From Vombatus ursinus (taxonomy: Eukaryota; Chordata; Mammalia; Diprotodontia; Vombatidae): 64,000 bases of DNA. The notes beneath the pieces are model-generated. The model saw only the letters and a program-made list of their open reading frames with translations. It was not told the DNA's origin and did no database searches. Below, piece after piece: positions 11,110-23,126 of the stretch. The position numbers were made by a program, and so were the translations under genes. Where the stretch lies: the NCBI RefSeq assembly GCF_900497805.2, contig NW_020954550.1:31907184-31971183 (forward strand). The letters are read 5' to 3'. The number at the start of each line of letters is the position of its first letter. Positions within the stretch are counted from its first letter, which is position 1.

Positions 11110-11180
11110 TGTATACAAAATACTTTTCAAAGCTCAAAGTGCTATATAAATGTGAGCTATTATAATTATTATTTGTGAGG
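11110..11180 (+). mobile_element. MIR SINE, 3' end
   Basis: 'caaagtgctatataaatgtg' followed by 'agctattataattattattt' is the end of MIR/Ther-1. Confidence 0.55.
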
Positions 11181-12080
11181 TTGCTGGGGCAAAGAGACTT
11201 CACTGTGTTCTTAAACATAGCCTCCCAAATATATTAGTAACTATCTTTGATGATTCAAGACTATGCATTATTATAGATATGCTTTCTTTTACTGTGCTGT
11301 AATATAGAACCCCTTTGTAGCTGACGCTTCTAAGCTACGGCGGACTGGGCAATGCGATCACAAAGCTATTGTCTATACTGAATAAGATTGACAAGGCTCT
11401 GAGGAAAAGCCAAAAGGTCTGGCTTTAGTGCATGGAGGTTTTGTCAGCTAGTTTGGGTATTAAAGACTTTTTTCATTTATTCTTAGTTTGGGATTAAGTT
11501 TTCGAGAGTTGATATTGCCAGAAGTCCGACCTTCACATTACTATACATTGTATTTTCATCACCTAATGCTCCATAATGTGCTCTGGCACATATGGTTGCA
11601 ATAGAGGTTAGCTATTTTATCTTAATGCCCTACTATTATTTTGGTACAATCCCATACACATGAGTTCACTGATCCTGTACCCCAAATTTCTTGGAAAATG
11701 GTCTACTTGGTATACATACAAGTTAGCCAATTTGGTCTGATTTTTTCTATTTGCATTTGGTATTGTGTCATAGATCCCTCAAACTGGGCATTTCTAGAGT
11801 TATTTATTTCCAAGAATTCATCTTTATTTATAAAGCTCTGGGAAATCTTTTAGAGAAGGTTTTGATGTTTAATTCCAAACTTGGTCATAGAAAGTATGTT
11901 GTTCTTTAAACCTACTGACTTGCTTCTATTACAGAAAATGTTTATTTTCCAGAGCAAGTGCCCACATTAGGTCTATTAGGTTCATAAAAGCAGAGTTTGC
12001 CTTTTTTTCCCCCCTTTAAATCAAACACAATAAGGCTAATTTGAGGTGGCTGTGAGGCTAGTGGAGCCAACAATGGAGTG
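11181..12080. other. No recognised feature
   Basis: No repeat or gene that I can name. The open frame at 11641-11853 is AT-rich and unsupported. Confidence 0.35.
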
Positions 12081-12424
12081 GAAGCCAAGAGAACTAGACT
12101 GTATTTCCATTTCCACCCTAGCCTCTCCTTATTATCCTGAGCAAGCCAATAAACTTCTGTAGACTTTTTTTCTTTGTCTAAGTTTCATTTTGGCTATTTC
12201 AACTAGTCAACTTAAGGGAAGTATCTTGTATTACTCATTTAGGGTAAGAATTTTATCTGCCACATGGAAAAATAGATATAGTACATTTTTGTTTGTTTGT
12301 TTTTTTTTTAAATCTGGCACAGCATTGTTAGGGTATATAGGCAGATTAATAATGTATTTTGGACAACAGACTCACCAGGCAGACTGTGAATGGAATGCTA
12401 GTTTTCAAAGAACTAAAGCATAAG

Positions 12425-12775
12425 AATGAGAGTCACAGAATACTCCAGTGTCTGGGAAGAATTGGAAATGGATTATCAACCAGAGAGTTCTAGAGAGGCA
12501 CATGGTGGGTATGGACAAGATGCAGTGTATTACAAACAAAGAATTAAGAAGGGCTGGGACAGAGAGAAGTCCAGTATGGCTGGAGCATAGAGTTCATGAA
12601 GGGAGTAATATGACATTAGGTAGGTAAAGGTAGGGTTGTGCCACATTGTGGAAGATGGTGAATGCCAGGCAAATGAGTTTGCCTTTTACTCAATAAGCAA
12701 TAAGGAGTCACTAATGTTATATAGTCATTGTAGTGGTGGGAGCAGTTATGACAATTGATAGGCACCAAAGGAATT
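12425..12775 (-). mobile_element. L2 LINE, reverse
   Basis: The plus strand reads 'gtggaagatggtgaatgcca', 'caataagcaataaggagtca' and 'gtagtggtgggagcagttat'. These are decayed versions of the L2 complement blocks seen at 1645-2715 and 51222-52180. Confidence 0.6.
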
Positions 12776-13555
12776 GTCCTAATGGGGAAAGGAAAGGGAA
12801 TAATTTTATATACAACTGAGGTTCCTTAGATTGGCCAATGAAGACAGGGGTACCATGCTTCCTTGTGATGGCATCTCAGCATCCAAATTGCCACTTGGGT
12901 TGCATTAACGATCATTACATTCTCTAAAAGTGGAAGAAGTATCAAGGGGAACTGCTATTCTAGACTTGACTCTAAACAGTAAGAAGGAACTGATTCTTAA
13001 AGTGTAAATAATAAAAAAAAACTGGAAGAGAAAGAACCATTGTATCTTATTTCAGGGTAAGGGTTCTACACCAACTACAAAAACCAGTTCTTCCAATGGG
13101 TGAGTTCAGGTCAGCAGTGGCCCACTCAAGTGGTAGAGAACTCTAGGTTAGGGAATACCTTGAGGAGGCAGATCTTTATACCTGTATAAAGGGGGAGGGG
13201 AGTTGCAGAATAAACTTAGAGGTAGTATTACACTCCCCTTTCTTCCCTGAATGACTATGCTATTGGACAGAATAGAACAGTAATAAAAAAAAAAATACAA
13301 CCAGAGGACAGAACAAGGACAAATAGACAAACTTAGACCCAGAAAGATACAGAAATATAGCTACATAATGAAAGAACAGCTTCAAGGAGCATAATCTGTT
13401 ATTCCAGAGAAAAATGCTGGCTATATATTCAAGAAAATATTTCCAGTAACAAGCAGTTTACACTTTGGCAAGATCTCCACCTATGGACCTCACTATAATC
13501 ATTCTCTAAGGTTAACTGCATTCTTCCCATGGACTCTGTGTGTATGTAGGGGATA
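12776..13555. other. No recognised feature
   Basis: No repeat I can name. Around 13170-13230 there is 'tttatacctgtataaaggg' followed some bases later by 'gcagaataaa'. A TATA-like box and a poly-A-like signal this close could suit an old LTR, but the ends are not visible and I do not call it. Confidence 0.35.
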
Positions 13556-13559
13556 ATGT

Positions 13560-14690
13560 ACTCTAGTCTTTCAACCATTCTCAAATTCTCAAATCAATAG
13601 GCATCCATTTATTTCCAGTTCTTTGTTACCACAAAGATTGCTCTTATGAATATATATGCATATCTATATATCTATATATAGATATACATGTATTTAACTT
13701 TTATTTTTGTCTTTAAGTCCCATGAGAAATATGTCCCATATTAGGATTGTTAGGTCCAAGAATATGAATAGAGTAGCCACTTTTCTTGAATAATTCCAAA
13801 TTGAAATTCAGAACAACTGGATCAGTTCACTGCTCTACCAACAGAATTTACGTATGCTTATCTTTTCACATTCCCTCCAATATTCACCATTATCATTTTC
13901 TTGTTTGCCCATTTACATGGAGTAAGAGCAGAGTTGCCTAAATTTGAATTTCTCATACTAGCAATCTGAAAAAATGTTTTCATGTGGTCATTTATAGTCT
14001 GTGATTCTTTTGAAAACTATTCTTTCATATCTTTTGATCATTTTTCTGTTGGGAAAAGGTTTTTGGTGTTTATGTATTTTTGAAAATTTCTGTGTATTTT
14101 ATATATCAGACTTTTAAAAATTATATTTTATGAAACCATTTTTCTAATCTTTAGTTTTTCTTCTAATTTTATTTTCCTTGGTTTTATGCATACAAAAGTT
14201 TTTTATTTTATGCAATCATAATTTTCTATTTTAATATTTAATATTAAATTTAAATTTAATTTAATTAATACCTTATCCATTGATACTTCAGAATTCCCCT
14301 CCTATTCTTAGCTGTAGAACAGCCTAATCCCATTGTCTTCTATTTTTTTTTTTATAGAGTGAGCTTTTATACTCTGGTTATGTGTTCATTTTAAACTCGT
14401 AGCTCATACTAGTATATGGTGTAAGATCTTGATTTAAACCCAATTTCTGCCCCAAATGCTTTCAATAATTCCCCAAACTTCTTATTTTGAAAAAAATGAA
14501 TCCTTTCCTCCAATAATTTATGTTACTGAATTTATTAAGCTATGGGCTGCTGTTTTATTCATCTCTTTCTTATATATCTAGTTGATTTCACTGCTCTACT
14601 ATTCTGTTTTTAACCAGTGCAAAATAGTTTTTATGATTATTTCTGCATAATAAAGTTTAAGGTCTAGTAAAGCTTCATTCATACTTTTCC
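13560..14690 (-). mobile_element. Old L1 LINE 3' region, reverse
   Basis: On the plus strand the order of motifs follows the complement of an ancient L1 3' region: 'ctcaaatcaataggcatcca', 'gctctaccaacagaatttac', 'cttttgatcatttttctgtt', 'tgattatttctgcataataa' and 'aaggtctagtaaagcttcat'. A TATA-rich patch at about 13650-13690 is included. No frame remains. Confidence 0.6.
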
Positions 14691-15064
14691 CTATGACTTC
14701 CCTTGAGATCCTTGACCTGTTGGTCTCCCAAATAAATATTATTATCATTTTGTCTTTACAACTGAGGTCTCAATCCTGGAGCATTTGCACAAGACTGCAT
14801 TTGAAGGCCTTTGCATTGGTGGAGAGAATGATGATTCAATGGCGTGTGCCTATTTGAGATTTGGAGTAGGTTCAACTGTTTTGGAAAGGAAAGAAATTCT
14901 TATTTTCTTCTACCTCGAGGGAGGACATAGATGGTTTCAAACTCTCTTAAGGGAGAAATCCACAAAGAAAGAAAATAGATTTCAGAAGGTAGGGGTAAGA
15001 GGAGGGAAAGCTGTGTCCTCAGCATTTCCCTGGTTTCTAGCTCACCTCCCAGGAGACTTCAGGG
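14691..15064. other. No recognised feature
   Basis: The frame at 14785-15081 (98 codons) is the longest here. It shows no domain or family resemblance and has no start context or neighbours that would support a gene. Confidence 0.35.
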
Positions 15065-15310
15065 AATTTCCCGTTGAGTGACATTAAGAACTAGCTCTTT
15101 TTGCAGAGCTGAGTTATCTCCCTCATAGTTGGAGTGTTCATTCACTCTGTGTACTGTCTGATGTATTCTAATCTGTATAATAACTCCGATTTATGTTTGC
15201 TACCTGCTTGGATTTATTCATTATTTGTTATCACTGAGAGTCTTTTGTGTAACCAGGATTTGGTGGGAAGGGGTCGAATCTTTGGATATAAGCTTGCAGT
15301 ACCCCTTCTT
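15065..15310 (+). repeat. Unassigned dispersed repeat, copy B (LTR-like?)
   Basis: Partner of 5770-6015, with the same block order on the same strand. Its limits and class are not visible. Confidence 0.4.
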
Positions 15311-15639
15311 CTTTAAGAGATAGTGACTTGGAAATTGACTTGGACCTAAAAAAATAATTCCCTTAAATTAGCAGTATTTAGATAGGCAGATAGATATAAT
15401 TCTAGTCTAGTATTCCATCTCTGAGGAGAACAGAGTGAACAGAGTTGAGATCCCTTCTTCCTTTCGGGCCAGAATCACAGTCAGATCTGGAGAGTGGTGG
15501 GCAAAAGTCTTGAAATATCTATCACAGCTCCATGCAACCCCATTTAATCAACCCAGGCAGACAGATAACACCTACTTGGGGAATATCCTACATTTTAAAA
15601 AGTACCCCCCAGAAATTCGGTTGGTTCTAAAATATTAGA

Positions 15640-15880
15640 GGCGTTACAGCACAGTGGATAGAGAGCCAAGCTTGAATCTATGAAGTCCTGGGTTCAAGTC
15701 CATTTCAGCCATACACTAGTTGTGTGGCCTTGGGCGAATTACTAAGCCGTGCAGGTCTCTGGACAATGATCTAAAGCTGTAAATTGCATAGAACGGGCTA
15801 ACCTGTATTGGGAGAGGAAATTCCTTCACTTGTCCGATCCCTGACCCTAGCCTTTACAATTCTCTAGGTGAAACTAGTCC
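15640..15880 (+). mobile_element. tRNA-derived SINE, second type
   Basis: Head 'cacagtggatagagagcc', B-box-like 'gggttcaagtccatttcag' and core 'gtgtggccttgggcgaat'. The tail 'gatctaaagctgtaaattgc' differs from the poly-A and the RTE-tailed types. A second copy with a similar tail lies at 50275-50455. Confidence 0.7.
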
Positions 15881-16204
15881 ACGAAGGATAGAAAGCTTTT
15901 AAGAATGGGATCCTGAAGACATAAATAGAAATAATCCCCATCAGGAAGAAAATGGGGGGTAGGGGGCTCACTAAAGTTATCGATGTGGATTTCCAGGAGC
16001 TTGATGTGAACATAGATTATTTTTTAAGATACATATATAATGTCAAAGACAAATAGGTAATAAAGGATGGTGTGGTCCTATAGGAACAGTATTAGGAATG
16101 CTGAAGTTCAGAATAAGCAAAGGATGGCAATGAATGCTAAGGAAAACAAAAAAAAAAAGATTTTTTAAAAATAAGATAGTTACTCAAGGTGGAAAAGATA
16201 ATGA
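15881..16204. other. Unassigned, ends in A-rich tract
   Basis: 'gaatgctaaggaaaac' followed by an A-run at about 16149-16158 looks like the end of a retroposed sequence, but I do not recognise the family. Confidence 0.3.
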
Positions 16205-16965
16205 TAACATGTAACTTTTTGACTTTAAATATTCTTTTATCTTTGTGTAATCAAACCTGTCAGTTTTGTCTTTAGTATTTCTTCTATTTTTTGATGGAGC
16301 AAAAAAAAAAATTCTTTTTCCATAAATGAGATGTGTTCTCTTTTCTTGTAATTTAATTTTCATGTTTAAAACATTTCTCTAATTAGAGCTTATTGTAATT
16401 TATGATTTGTCATGTGTCTTTAAAACTGTGTTTCATCATGCAGCTATTCAATTTTCTTATCGGTTTTCAATGAATAGTGATTTTGTTCCCCAGTGTTTTT
16501 TTCTTTAGCTATAAGTTTATCAAATAATCTCTTATGCAGGGTTTTATTCAGGGTTTTCTGTCCTGTTTAATCGATCTCTTTGGACAATTTATTATCTGGT
16601 ATTAGATATTTTTAATCATCACTGCTGTATAATCTGGTAGGGTAAATTCCCCCTTTCATTTTTTTTTTCATAATTCCTATAGATATACTTGCCTATGAGT
16701 CTTTTCTTATATTAACTTTGTTATGGTTTTATCTAGTTCTAAAAAAGTAGCGTATTGACATTTTGATCTGCATAGCATGAAATCTATAAATTAATTTGGA
16801 ACATACTGACATTTTTACTGTACTTAGTTAAACTAACCATTTGTGTGTTATATCCCTCCACTTGTTTAGTTAATTTTCTCCTTAATTTCCGTCAAAAATC
16901 ATTTTAAACTTGTCTTATACAGAAATCTTGTATACTTTCACAGATTGTTGCCAAAATTACTCATT
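16205..16965 (-). mobile_element. Old L1 LINE 3' region, reverse
   Basis: 'tgctgtataatctggtaggg', 'gcatagcatgaaatctataa' and 'tacttagttaaactaacc' follow the complement of the same L1 class as 13560-14690, further toward the 5' side. It overlaps that copy in content, so it is a separate insertion rather than a continuation. Confidence 0.5.
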
Positions 16966-16983
16966 ATGCTGACACTGATATTG

Positions 16984-17222
16984 ATAAGAGCAGCATGTAT
17001 ATGGCTAGAATGTTGGCCTAGAGCTAGAAAGATCTGTGTTCGAGTGCTGTCTTTAATGCTTAATAGTGGAGGGACCAAGGCCAAGAAACTTAACCTCTCT
17101 GTGCCTCAGTTTCCTCATCTGTAAAATGGAGGTGAAAATACCTATAGTACCTAGACACAGGCTTGTAAAATTCAAATGAGATATGTAAATAATATATGTA
17201 AAGCACTTTAAAGCTTATCAGC
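16984..17222 (+). mobile_element. MIR/Ther-1 SINE, near full length
   Basis: 'gtgttcgagtgctgtc' at the B box, 'cagtttcctcatctgtaaaa', 'caaatgagatatgtaaataa' and 'gtaaagcactttaaagctt' are all in MIR order. Confidence 0.8.
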
Positions 17223-17224
17223 TT

Positions 17225-18480
17225 TGCAATCAATCAGTCAATATTTATAAATGCCTGCTACATGACAGCCCCTTTGTTTGGTGCTGGATAAAAATGTTCA
17301 AATACTCAAACAAACCTGTGATCTCATATATTTGGGAGTTTTCTCCAAGGATGCAGATTGAATTCATCCATGTCTGTTTATCCTGTGGAGCTCTTGTCCA
17401 TGATCTCCCAGGTGCTAGAGATTCAAAGACTGAAAACAAAGGTGTCAAGAAGTTTGTTTTCTACTGAGACAATTTGTATAATAAATGTTTATGAAATATA
17501 TATGATAATGTTTTTATAGTTGTTTGGTTTTTGTTTTGTTTTTTTGGAGGGGAGAATATGGAGCAGCTGAGAGATCAAGGAAGCCTTCATGTATCAGATG
17601 GTGCTTAAATTGAACTTTGAAAGAAAAACGGGATTCTGAGACAGTGAGGAGGGGTCATTTCAGGCACAAGGGCAGACAATACAGAGGCTGAGGCAAAGGA
17701 GATAGAGTATTTTATGTGAGGAATAGCAAAAAAGCCACATACTGTGGGATGGGGTATACTATAACATAATGCTTAAAATTGACCAGTTTATGAAGAGCTT
17801 TAAATGAAGGAATTTATATTTGACATTGGAGGTAATGGGAAGATACTGAAGTTTATTGAGTAGCAGAGTAATATGCTTAGATATATTCTTTAGGAAAATC
17901 ACTCCGGCAGTTGTATGAAGGATGGATGGAAGCAAAATTAGGCAGGAAGACAATTAGGTTATTGCAATAGTCCAGGTAGAAAGAATCTGAACTAGGGTGG
18001 AATTGCGCAAATTGAGATAAAGAAACAGATATCAGAGGTGTTATGGAAGGAAACAAAATTGGACAATAGACCAGAACTATGGGGTGAGAGAGATTGAGGA
18101 GACAAAGATAATGTCAAGATTTCAAATCTGAATGATTATTACTTTGGTGATACCCTCAATGATAACAGGGAAATTTGAAAGAAGAACAGGTTTGGGCAAA
18201 GATAATGAGTTCTGTATTGGACATGTTGAGTTTGAGATTCCTAGGGAATATACAGTTCAATATGTTCAATCAGCAGTTGGTGTTGTAGTTGCAAGGCTCA
18301 GGAAATGGACTAGTGAGGATTATTATATGGATCTAGGAGTCAAGATAATTAAGCACACAGGAACAATGAAAGAAGAGGACCTAGGACAGAGATTTGGAGA
18401 ACCCCCACAGTTGAGGGTAGGGCATGAATGATACTTCAAAAGAAAAAGCTGAGGAGCAGTTAGACAGGTCAGAGGAGAAA
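17225..18480 (-). mobile_element. L2 LINE, about 1.2 kb, reverse
   Basis: Plus-strand blocks are the L2 complement: 'cagtcaatatttataaatgc', 'gaagagctttaaatgaagg', 'gaggtaatgggaagatactg', 'aaaatcactccggcagttgt', 'ttattgcaatagtccagg' and 'gttgagtttgagattcc'. One of the longer L2 copies in the window. The frame at 18132-18431 is antisense L2, not a gene. Part of 17320-17560 is not clearly L2. Confidence 0.7.
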
Positions 18481-18639
18481 CAAAGTTATGAACTGATTCA
18501 AACACCAGTTCATGTCTTTAGTGTATTTTCACTTTTTGATACTATGCCATATGAAATCTTTTTTTTCTTTTTTAATTGGAGTGAAAGTATATATTAGTAT
18601 GCAATCTTGTACCTATGTTTTTCCATACTCTGAAAAGGT

Positions 18640-18905
18640 TCATATATATATATGTATATGTATATGTATATATATGTATATACACACACACACACATATG
18701 TATACACACACATATCTGCAATACATATATATGTGCATGTATGTACGTGTATATATACACACATATATACATATGCAATACATATCACATATATATGATA
18801 TATACATAATATATACATATACATATATATTGTATATAGACATATGTGTATATATGTAGACATATACATATACATAATGTATATATAGACATGTGTGTAT
18901 TTGTG
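18640..18905. repeat. TA/TG/CA-rich simple repeat block
   Basis: About 265 bases of alternating 'atatgtatat', 'acacac' and 'catata' units. Six overlapping open frames on both strands here are all Tyr/Ile/His/Met repeats from this tract and are not genes. Confidence 0.95.
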
Positions 18906-18939
18906 TATATATTCCCTGCTCAGAGATGAAATGGAAATA

Positions 18940-19040
18940 CACAGAGAAATGTATATGTATAGGCAGGCATACCCCTCCACACATCAAGTGACATGGGAAT
19001 ATATGAGAGAGTATGTCCCTATGTGTATGAGAGGGAAGAA
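18940..19040 (+). repeat. Unassigned dispersed repeat, copy 1
   Basis: Shares 'cacatca-gt', 'tgggaat', 'gtatgtccctatgtgt' and 'agaggga' spacing with 21695-21790 on the same strand. I do not recognise the family. Confidence 0.4.
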
Positions 19041-19748
19041 ATATAACATTTTAAAGTTTTTGCACAAAACAAATCCAATAAAGCCAAGATTAAAAGGAAA
19101 AAAAACTGGGGAAAATACTTGTAGCAAATTTCTCTGGCAAAGGTCTCATTTCCAAAATATATAAGGAACTGATTCAACTTTGTAAGAATAAGATCCATAA
19201 CCCAGTTGATATATGGTATAAGAATATTAATAGCTCCCTAGGGAGAAAAACCCAGGCTATCTATAGCCATGTAGAAAAACACTCTAAAAATTAATAAATA
19301 GAGAAATACATATTAAAACAATTCTGAATCTCTACTTTACACTAATCAGATTGGCAAAGATGACACAAAAAGAAAATGATAAATGTTGTAGGTGCTTTGG
19401 AAAAACAGGTTGGAGGACTTGTGAATTAATACAACCATTGTGGAAAACAATTTGGAATTATAGACAAAAACCTTTGATCCAGCTATGCCCTTGCTAGACT
19501 TATACCCACCAAGACCAAAGAAATAGAAAAAGATTCTATATATACCAAAAATTTTATAGAAGCTCTCTGTGATGGCAAAAAAAGGAAACTAAAAGGATGC
19601 CCATCAATTGATGAACAGCCAAATTAGTTACAGTATGCAATGTAATACTAACATGGTCTTAGAAATGAGGAAAGATTTCAAAGACACATGGAAAAACATA
19701 CAAACTGATGTAATAAAGTGAGCAAAGGAAATTAACCAACACTACAGG
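19040..19748 (+). mobile_element. L1 LINE 3' part, first copy
   Basis: Runs from the ORF2 segment 'gcaaatttctctggcaaagg' through 'tctacttacactaatcagat'-like and 'ggatgcccatcaattgatga' to 'taaagtgagcaaaggaaatt'. It stops before a 3' UTR, where unrelated sequence begins. Confidence 0.75.
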
Positions 19749-19983
19749 TTTCCAGATTTTTAATTCAAAACTACCCCAAGAAACCCACACACCTTCACAC
19801 TCTTGTCCCTTATAAGAAACTTTGGAATTTTAAATCTTGCTTAAATTCTTATTTCTCTTTTCTTAATGATAATATGCTTTTTTCCTGTGGTGTTATAGAA
19901 TCTGTCCCTCAGCCCCAGTTGCTCACAGAATGTGTACTTGAATTTTCCCAAGAATATTGATGGATTTCCACTGACCCCATCTC

Positions 19984-20019
<36 letters not shown>
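19749..20019. other. Unassigned insert ending in (CT)n
   Basis: About 270 bases between two L1 3' copies, ending in a CT microsatellite at about 19985-20018. There is no recognised family. Confidence 0.4.
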
Positions 20020-20400
20020 AGTTGTGGTATGCAATGCCATACTATCATCTGCTTAGAAATGACAAAAGATAATTTAAAAGGCACATGGAAAAAACAAACA
20101 AAATGATGGAGTTAAGTGAGCAAAGGAAAGGTTTATACACTAACAACACTGTAAAGAGAAACAACTTTGAAAGTAGTAAGAATTATGATCAAAGCAATGA
20201 CCATCCCTGATCCCTTACGATGAAGCATACTATGCACCTTTTGATAGATAATGATAGGCCATATATTTATGGTACAGAAAGATACATCTATATATTTTGT
20301 ATTCAACTAAAGAGGGAATTTGTTTTGATTGACTGTACATATTTGTTACAAAGATTTTGTCTTTGTCTAATCTCCTTTGTAATTGACAGCAGACTGTGAC
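20020..20400 (+). mobile_element. L1 LINE 3' end, second copy
   Basis: 'gtggtatgcaatgccatact' to 'gtgagcaaaggaaagg' repeats what the first copy contains at 19622-19748. It then continues into 'gtaaagagaaacaactttga' and the 3' UTR. The overlap means two L1 sequences or a local duplication. Confidence 0.7.
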
Positions 20401-20681
20401 ATAGCTGGCTGGGGCAAAATCTGTTGTCCTTTGAAAGTTCTGTGCTATGAAAAACCAGCCTCAAATAGATCAGACTCATAACTCTAACTTTCTTTGAATG
20501 ATAGAGGTTTAATTAAGCATGATAGCTGCCAAAAGGGCTGGTGATCTAAAACACTTTCCCTAACATACTTATGTGTTTCAAATTTAATGAAATAGCAAGT
20601 TAAAAAAAAATTAGGCTTGTGATATAGACTGAGAAAGAAGATGTTTTTTAAAAAATTAAAAATGTAATTTGAAAACTATTG

Positions 20682-20938
20682 TTGTCATTGTTGAATTGTT
20701 TCAGCCATATCTGACTCTCTGTGACCCATTTGGGGTTTTCTTGGCCGAGATACTGGAGTGGCTTGCCATTCCTTTCTCCAGATTATTTTACAGATGAAAA
20801 AAACTGAGGCCAACAGGGTTAAGTGCCTTGCCCAGGGTCACACAGCTAGTAAGTGTCTGAGGTCAGATTTGTACTCACAAAAACAAGTCTTCCTGACACC
20901 AGGCCTGGTGCTCTATCCACTGCACCACCTACCTGTTT
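20682..20938 (-). mobile_element. SINE with RTE-like tail, reverse
   Basis: The left end 'attgttgtcattgttgaatt' is the complement of the CAAC-repeat tail. It is followed by 'ggggttttcttggccgagat', 'gggtcacacagctagtaagt' and the head complement 'ctatccactgcaccacct'. The tail matches RTE-type LINE ends, so its spread probably depended on RTE enzymes. Confidence 0.85.
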
Positions 20939-21499
20939 AAGGATAATTCTTATTTATAAAAGCACTCCTCATATAATAGCTGCAGTGAGCTAGCTATAGT
21001 GAACTGATGGCTCCCATTTTTTTTTATCCAGTTCTGTGCTTTCACTGGGGTATAGAATTTGCTCAGTCACACGGCAGAAAAAAAAATATAGAGGCTAGAA
21101 CCTGAATCCTAGTTTGCCAGTGAGACCAGCACTTACTCTAGTATATAATTGCATTTCAAATGTTCTGCATCTACTGTTTCAGATTATAATAGTACTGTTC
21201 AAGGAGGAAAAAAAGCATCAATGTATATGGTACACCAGTCAGCAAGTTTCTGTATACAGTCATCTTTCTGCTATCTCCAGATAAGAATCTACAGGTATAA
21301 GATTCCTGATTCACCACCTACTTTCTAGTAACATTGTAAGTGTTAATTCCCTCTGCATTTAGTATAAGGAAATAAATTTCAAAATATCATCATTTCATGG
21401 GTTAATGATTCTTCAAGTTATACAGGCAGACTTAGTTCACACTCTATGCATACCTACACCAAGGATGAAAGTAGTCCTCTGAACGACTGTAGGTTGACT
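20939..21499. other. Mostly unassigned
   Basis: A weak reverse MIR-like patch may lie at 21030-21150 ('ttgctcagtcacacggc', 'agaacctgaatcctagt'). The rest shows nothing I can name. Confidence 0.3.
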
Positions 21500-21960
21500 C
21501 ACAAGAAAATTGTAAATATTCCCTCACAGGAGAGAAGCAGCCTGACAGCTATAGTTCTGGGAAGAAGCAATTTGGCTGATGACACCATCAGCTCATAGCT
21601 CATCAGATGACATCAGTACCTCTGTAAAAATCAGGAAGCAGCACTTTGAGAGTAAGAGAGGTGTTCTAGTTGAACTGTAACCCTGGAAGTGGGGGTAATC
21701 TGAGATAAATGTGTTTCCTCTCACATCAGTGTCCTGGGAATCTGTGGGAAAGTGTATCCCTATGTGTAAAAGAGGATATTTTTTGTTGTTATTTCTATTT
21801 TAAATAATACTACAATTCTGTTTGTTTTATTCTGAATTGGCTGAGAGGATTCAATGGAATGGGGGCTCATGAGTTGTAGACTGAGCAAGATGGTTATCCC
21901 TTGAATACAATGAACCTGGGAAACACCAAAAGAGGGTCACATTATGGGGTGGGATGAGTG
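21500..21960 (+). repeat. Unassigned repeat, LTR-like, includes copy 2
   Basis: 21695-21790 pairs with 18940-19040. The next part, 'aataatactacaattctgtt', faintly resembles 15170-15200. I cannot define ends, promoter or poly-A signals well enough to call an LTR. Confidence 0.3.
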
Positions 21961-22899
21961 GGTTCTGTGTGTCATAACAAAGAAAAAATAGTTTTCAACC
22001 CAACCTCTTGCTGACACATACAAGATAGCTAATACTCTTATGGAGGGGAGGATAGGTACAGAATGAAAGGTAGAAATGGTAATTGCTAGAGGAGTCCCTG
22101 AGACTGAAGTCAGCAGTGGGTATGAGTGGTCAGGGTAGGTAAGACAAAAAATTGAAAGGTGATCTAGAGGCCAAGGAGCAGCAAGTGAAGGAGCTTGGGG
22201 AGGGAGGTGATATGACTGTGGTGGGAAGAGAAGGAAAAAAATTGAAGCTTATGGTATAGCTCCATTCCTTCCCTTCCTCCCCCTCTGCATGAACACCTGC
22301 TTGTGCCTTATGCGCATTTGGCAAGTCAAGTTACCTGGACACCTTGCATGTACCTCAAAGTTAGTGTATGATGATGTAGAATTACAAGTGGCTTTTCTCT
22401 TCCATTGAATCAGAAGTAAAGGAATTCTGCACTGAAACCTTTCATGCTAACACTGAAATTGGAGATATGGAATACTTTCTAAGAGTCCCATCAGCTCTGC
22501 ACAAAAATATTGGCCCCAATGTTTGAAAAATAGTGAAGCTCCTTGATATTTGCATCCACTTCAAAACTCTAAGTCCTCCTTTTGAATGTGGTATTTATTT
22601 GTGCGTGTAGTTACATGTCACATCCTCAGCTGCAGTGGGTGATATAATATGTTTATATTGTTAAGAGGTTGTTACACACAGCAAATGGTTTTAAAGTACC
22701 AGGAGGGATTGCTCTGTTCTTTCCTCCTGGAAAATACAGCAAGGGAACATCCTGTCAAGATAAATAGGGTCCTTTCTGAAAGTACAATCCACAAAGGGTT
22801 AAGTGATATCTTTTACCTTCTGTGAAAGGAAAAAAAAATAAAGGTTGGGGTGGTTGTACACGTGTTTTGTTTTTTGTAGCTGATGTTGTTTTGAATCCA
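21961..22899. other. No recognised feature
   Basis: Unassigned sequence. The frame at 22130-22324 lies antisense to purine-rich sequence and has no support as a gene. Confidence 0.35.
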
Positions 22900-22987
22900 G
22901 GAACATCTTGTCTTGTAGAACAAGAATAATGACTAAAGTATAGAGCTGGTGAATTACACTACTCAGTTCCTATCTCTACCACTGATC
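22900..22987 (+). mobile_element. MIR SINE, left half
   Basis: 'agttcctatctctaccactg' is the MIR section just before the core. The rest resumes at 25356 after the retroviral insertion. Confidence 0.55.
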
Positions 22988-22995
22988 TTTTTTTT

Positions 22996-23095
22996 GAGCC
23001 AAAGACAAGGTTTATTAGAACATCTGTCATATTGCGCAGACTCTTAAGGAGTCTGAATGTTAGTGAGCTATTGGCTAGATTATAAGAATCTGAGC
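22996..23095 (-). repeat. Terminal repeat R, 3' copy
   Basis: Matches 25251-25349 through 'agccaaagacaaggtttatt', 'aggagtctgaatgttagtga' and 'gattataagaatctgagc'. The AATAAA complement is at 23011-23016 and the poly-A tail complement at 22988-22995. Confidence 0.9.
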
Positions 23096-23118
23096 ATCTT
23101 AATGGAGACAAGATGGAT

Positions 23119-23126
23119 CTTATATA
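23119..23126 (-). promoter_or_regulatory. TATA box in U3 of the fossil element
   Basis: On the minus strand TATATAAG lies about 30 bases upstream of the point where the repeat begins. This places the transcription start at the first base of R and supports reading the element as a copied transcript. Confidence 0.6.

Noticed and set aside
12776-13555. Old LTR with TATA box and AATAAA near 13170-13230
   Set aside because: The two signals are close together, but no ends, second copy or target-site duplication could be seen.
18512-18987. Several Tyr/Ile/His-rich frames up to 128 codons on both strands
   Set aside because: They come from the TA/TG/CA repeat block, which stays open in every frame.
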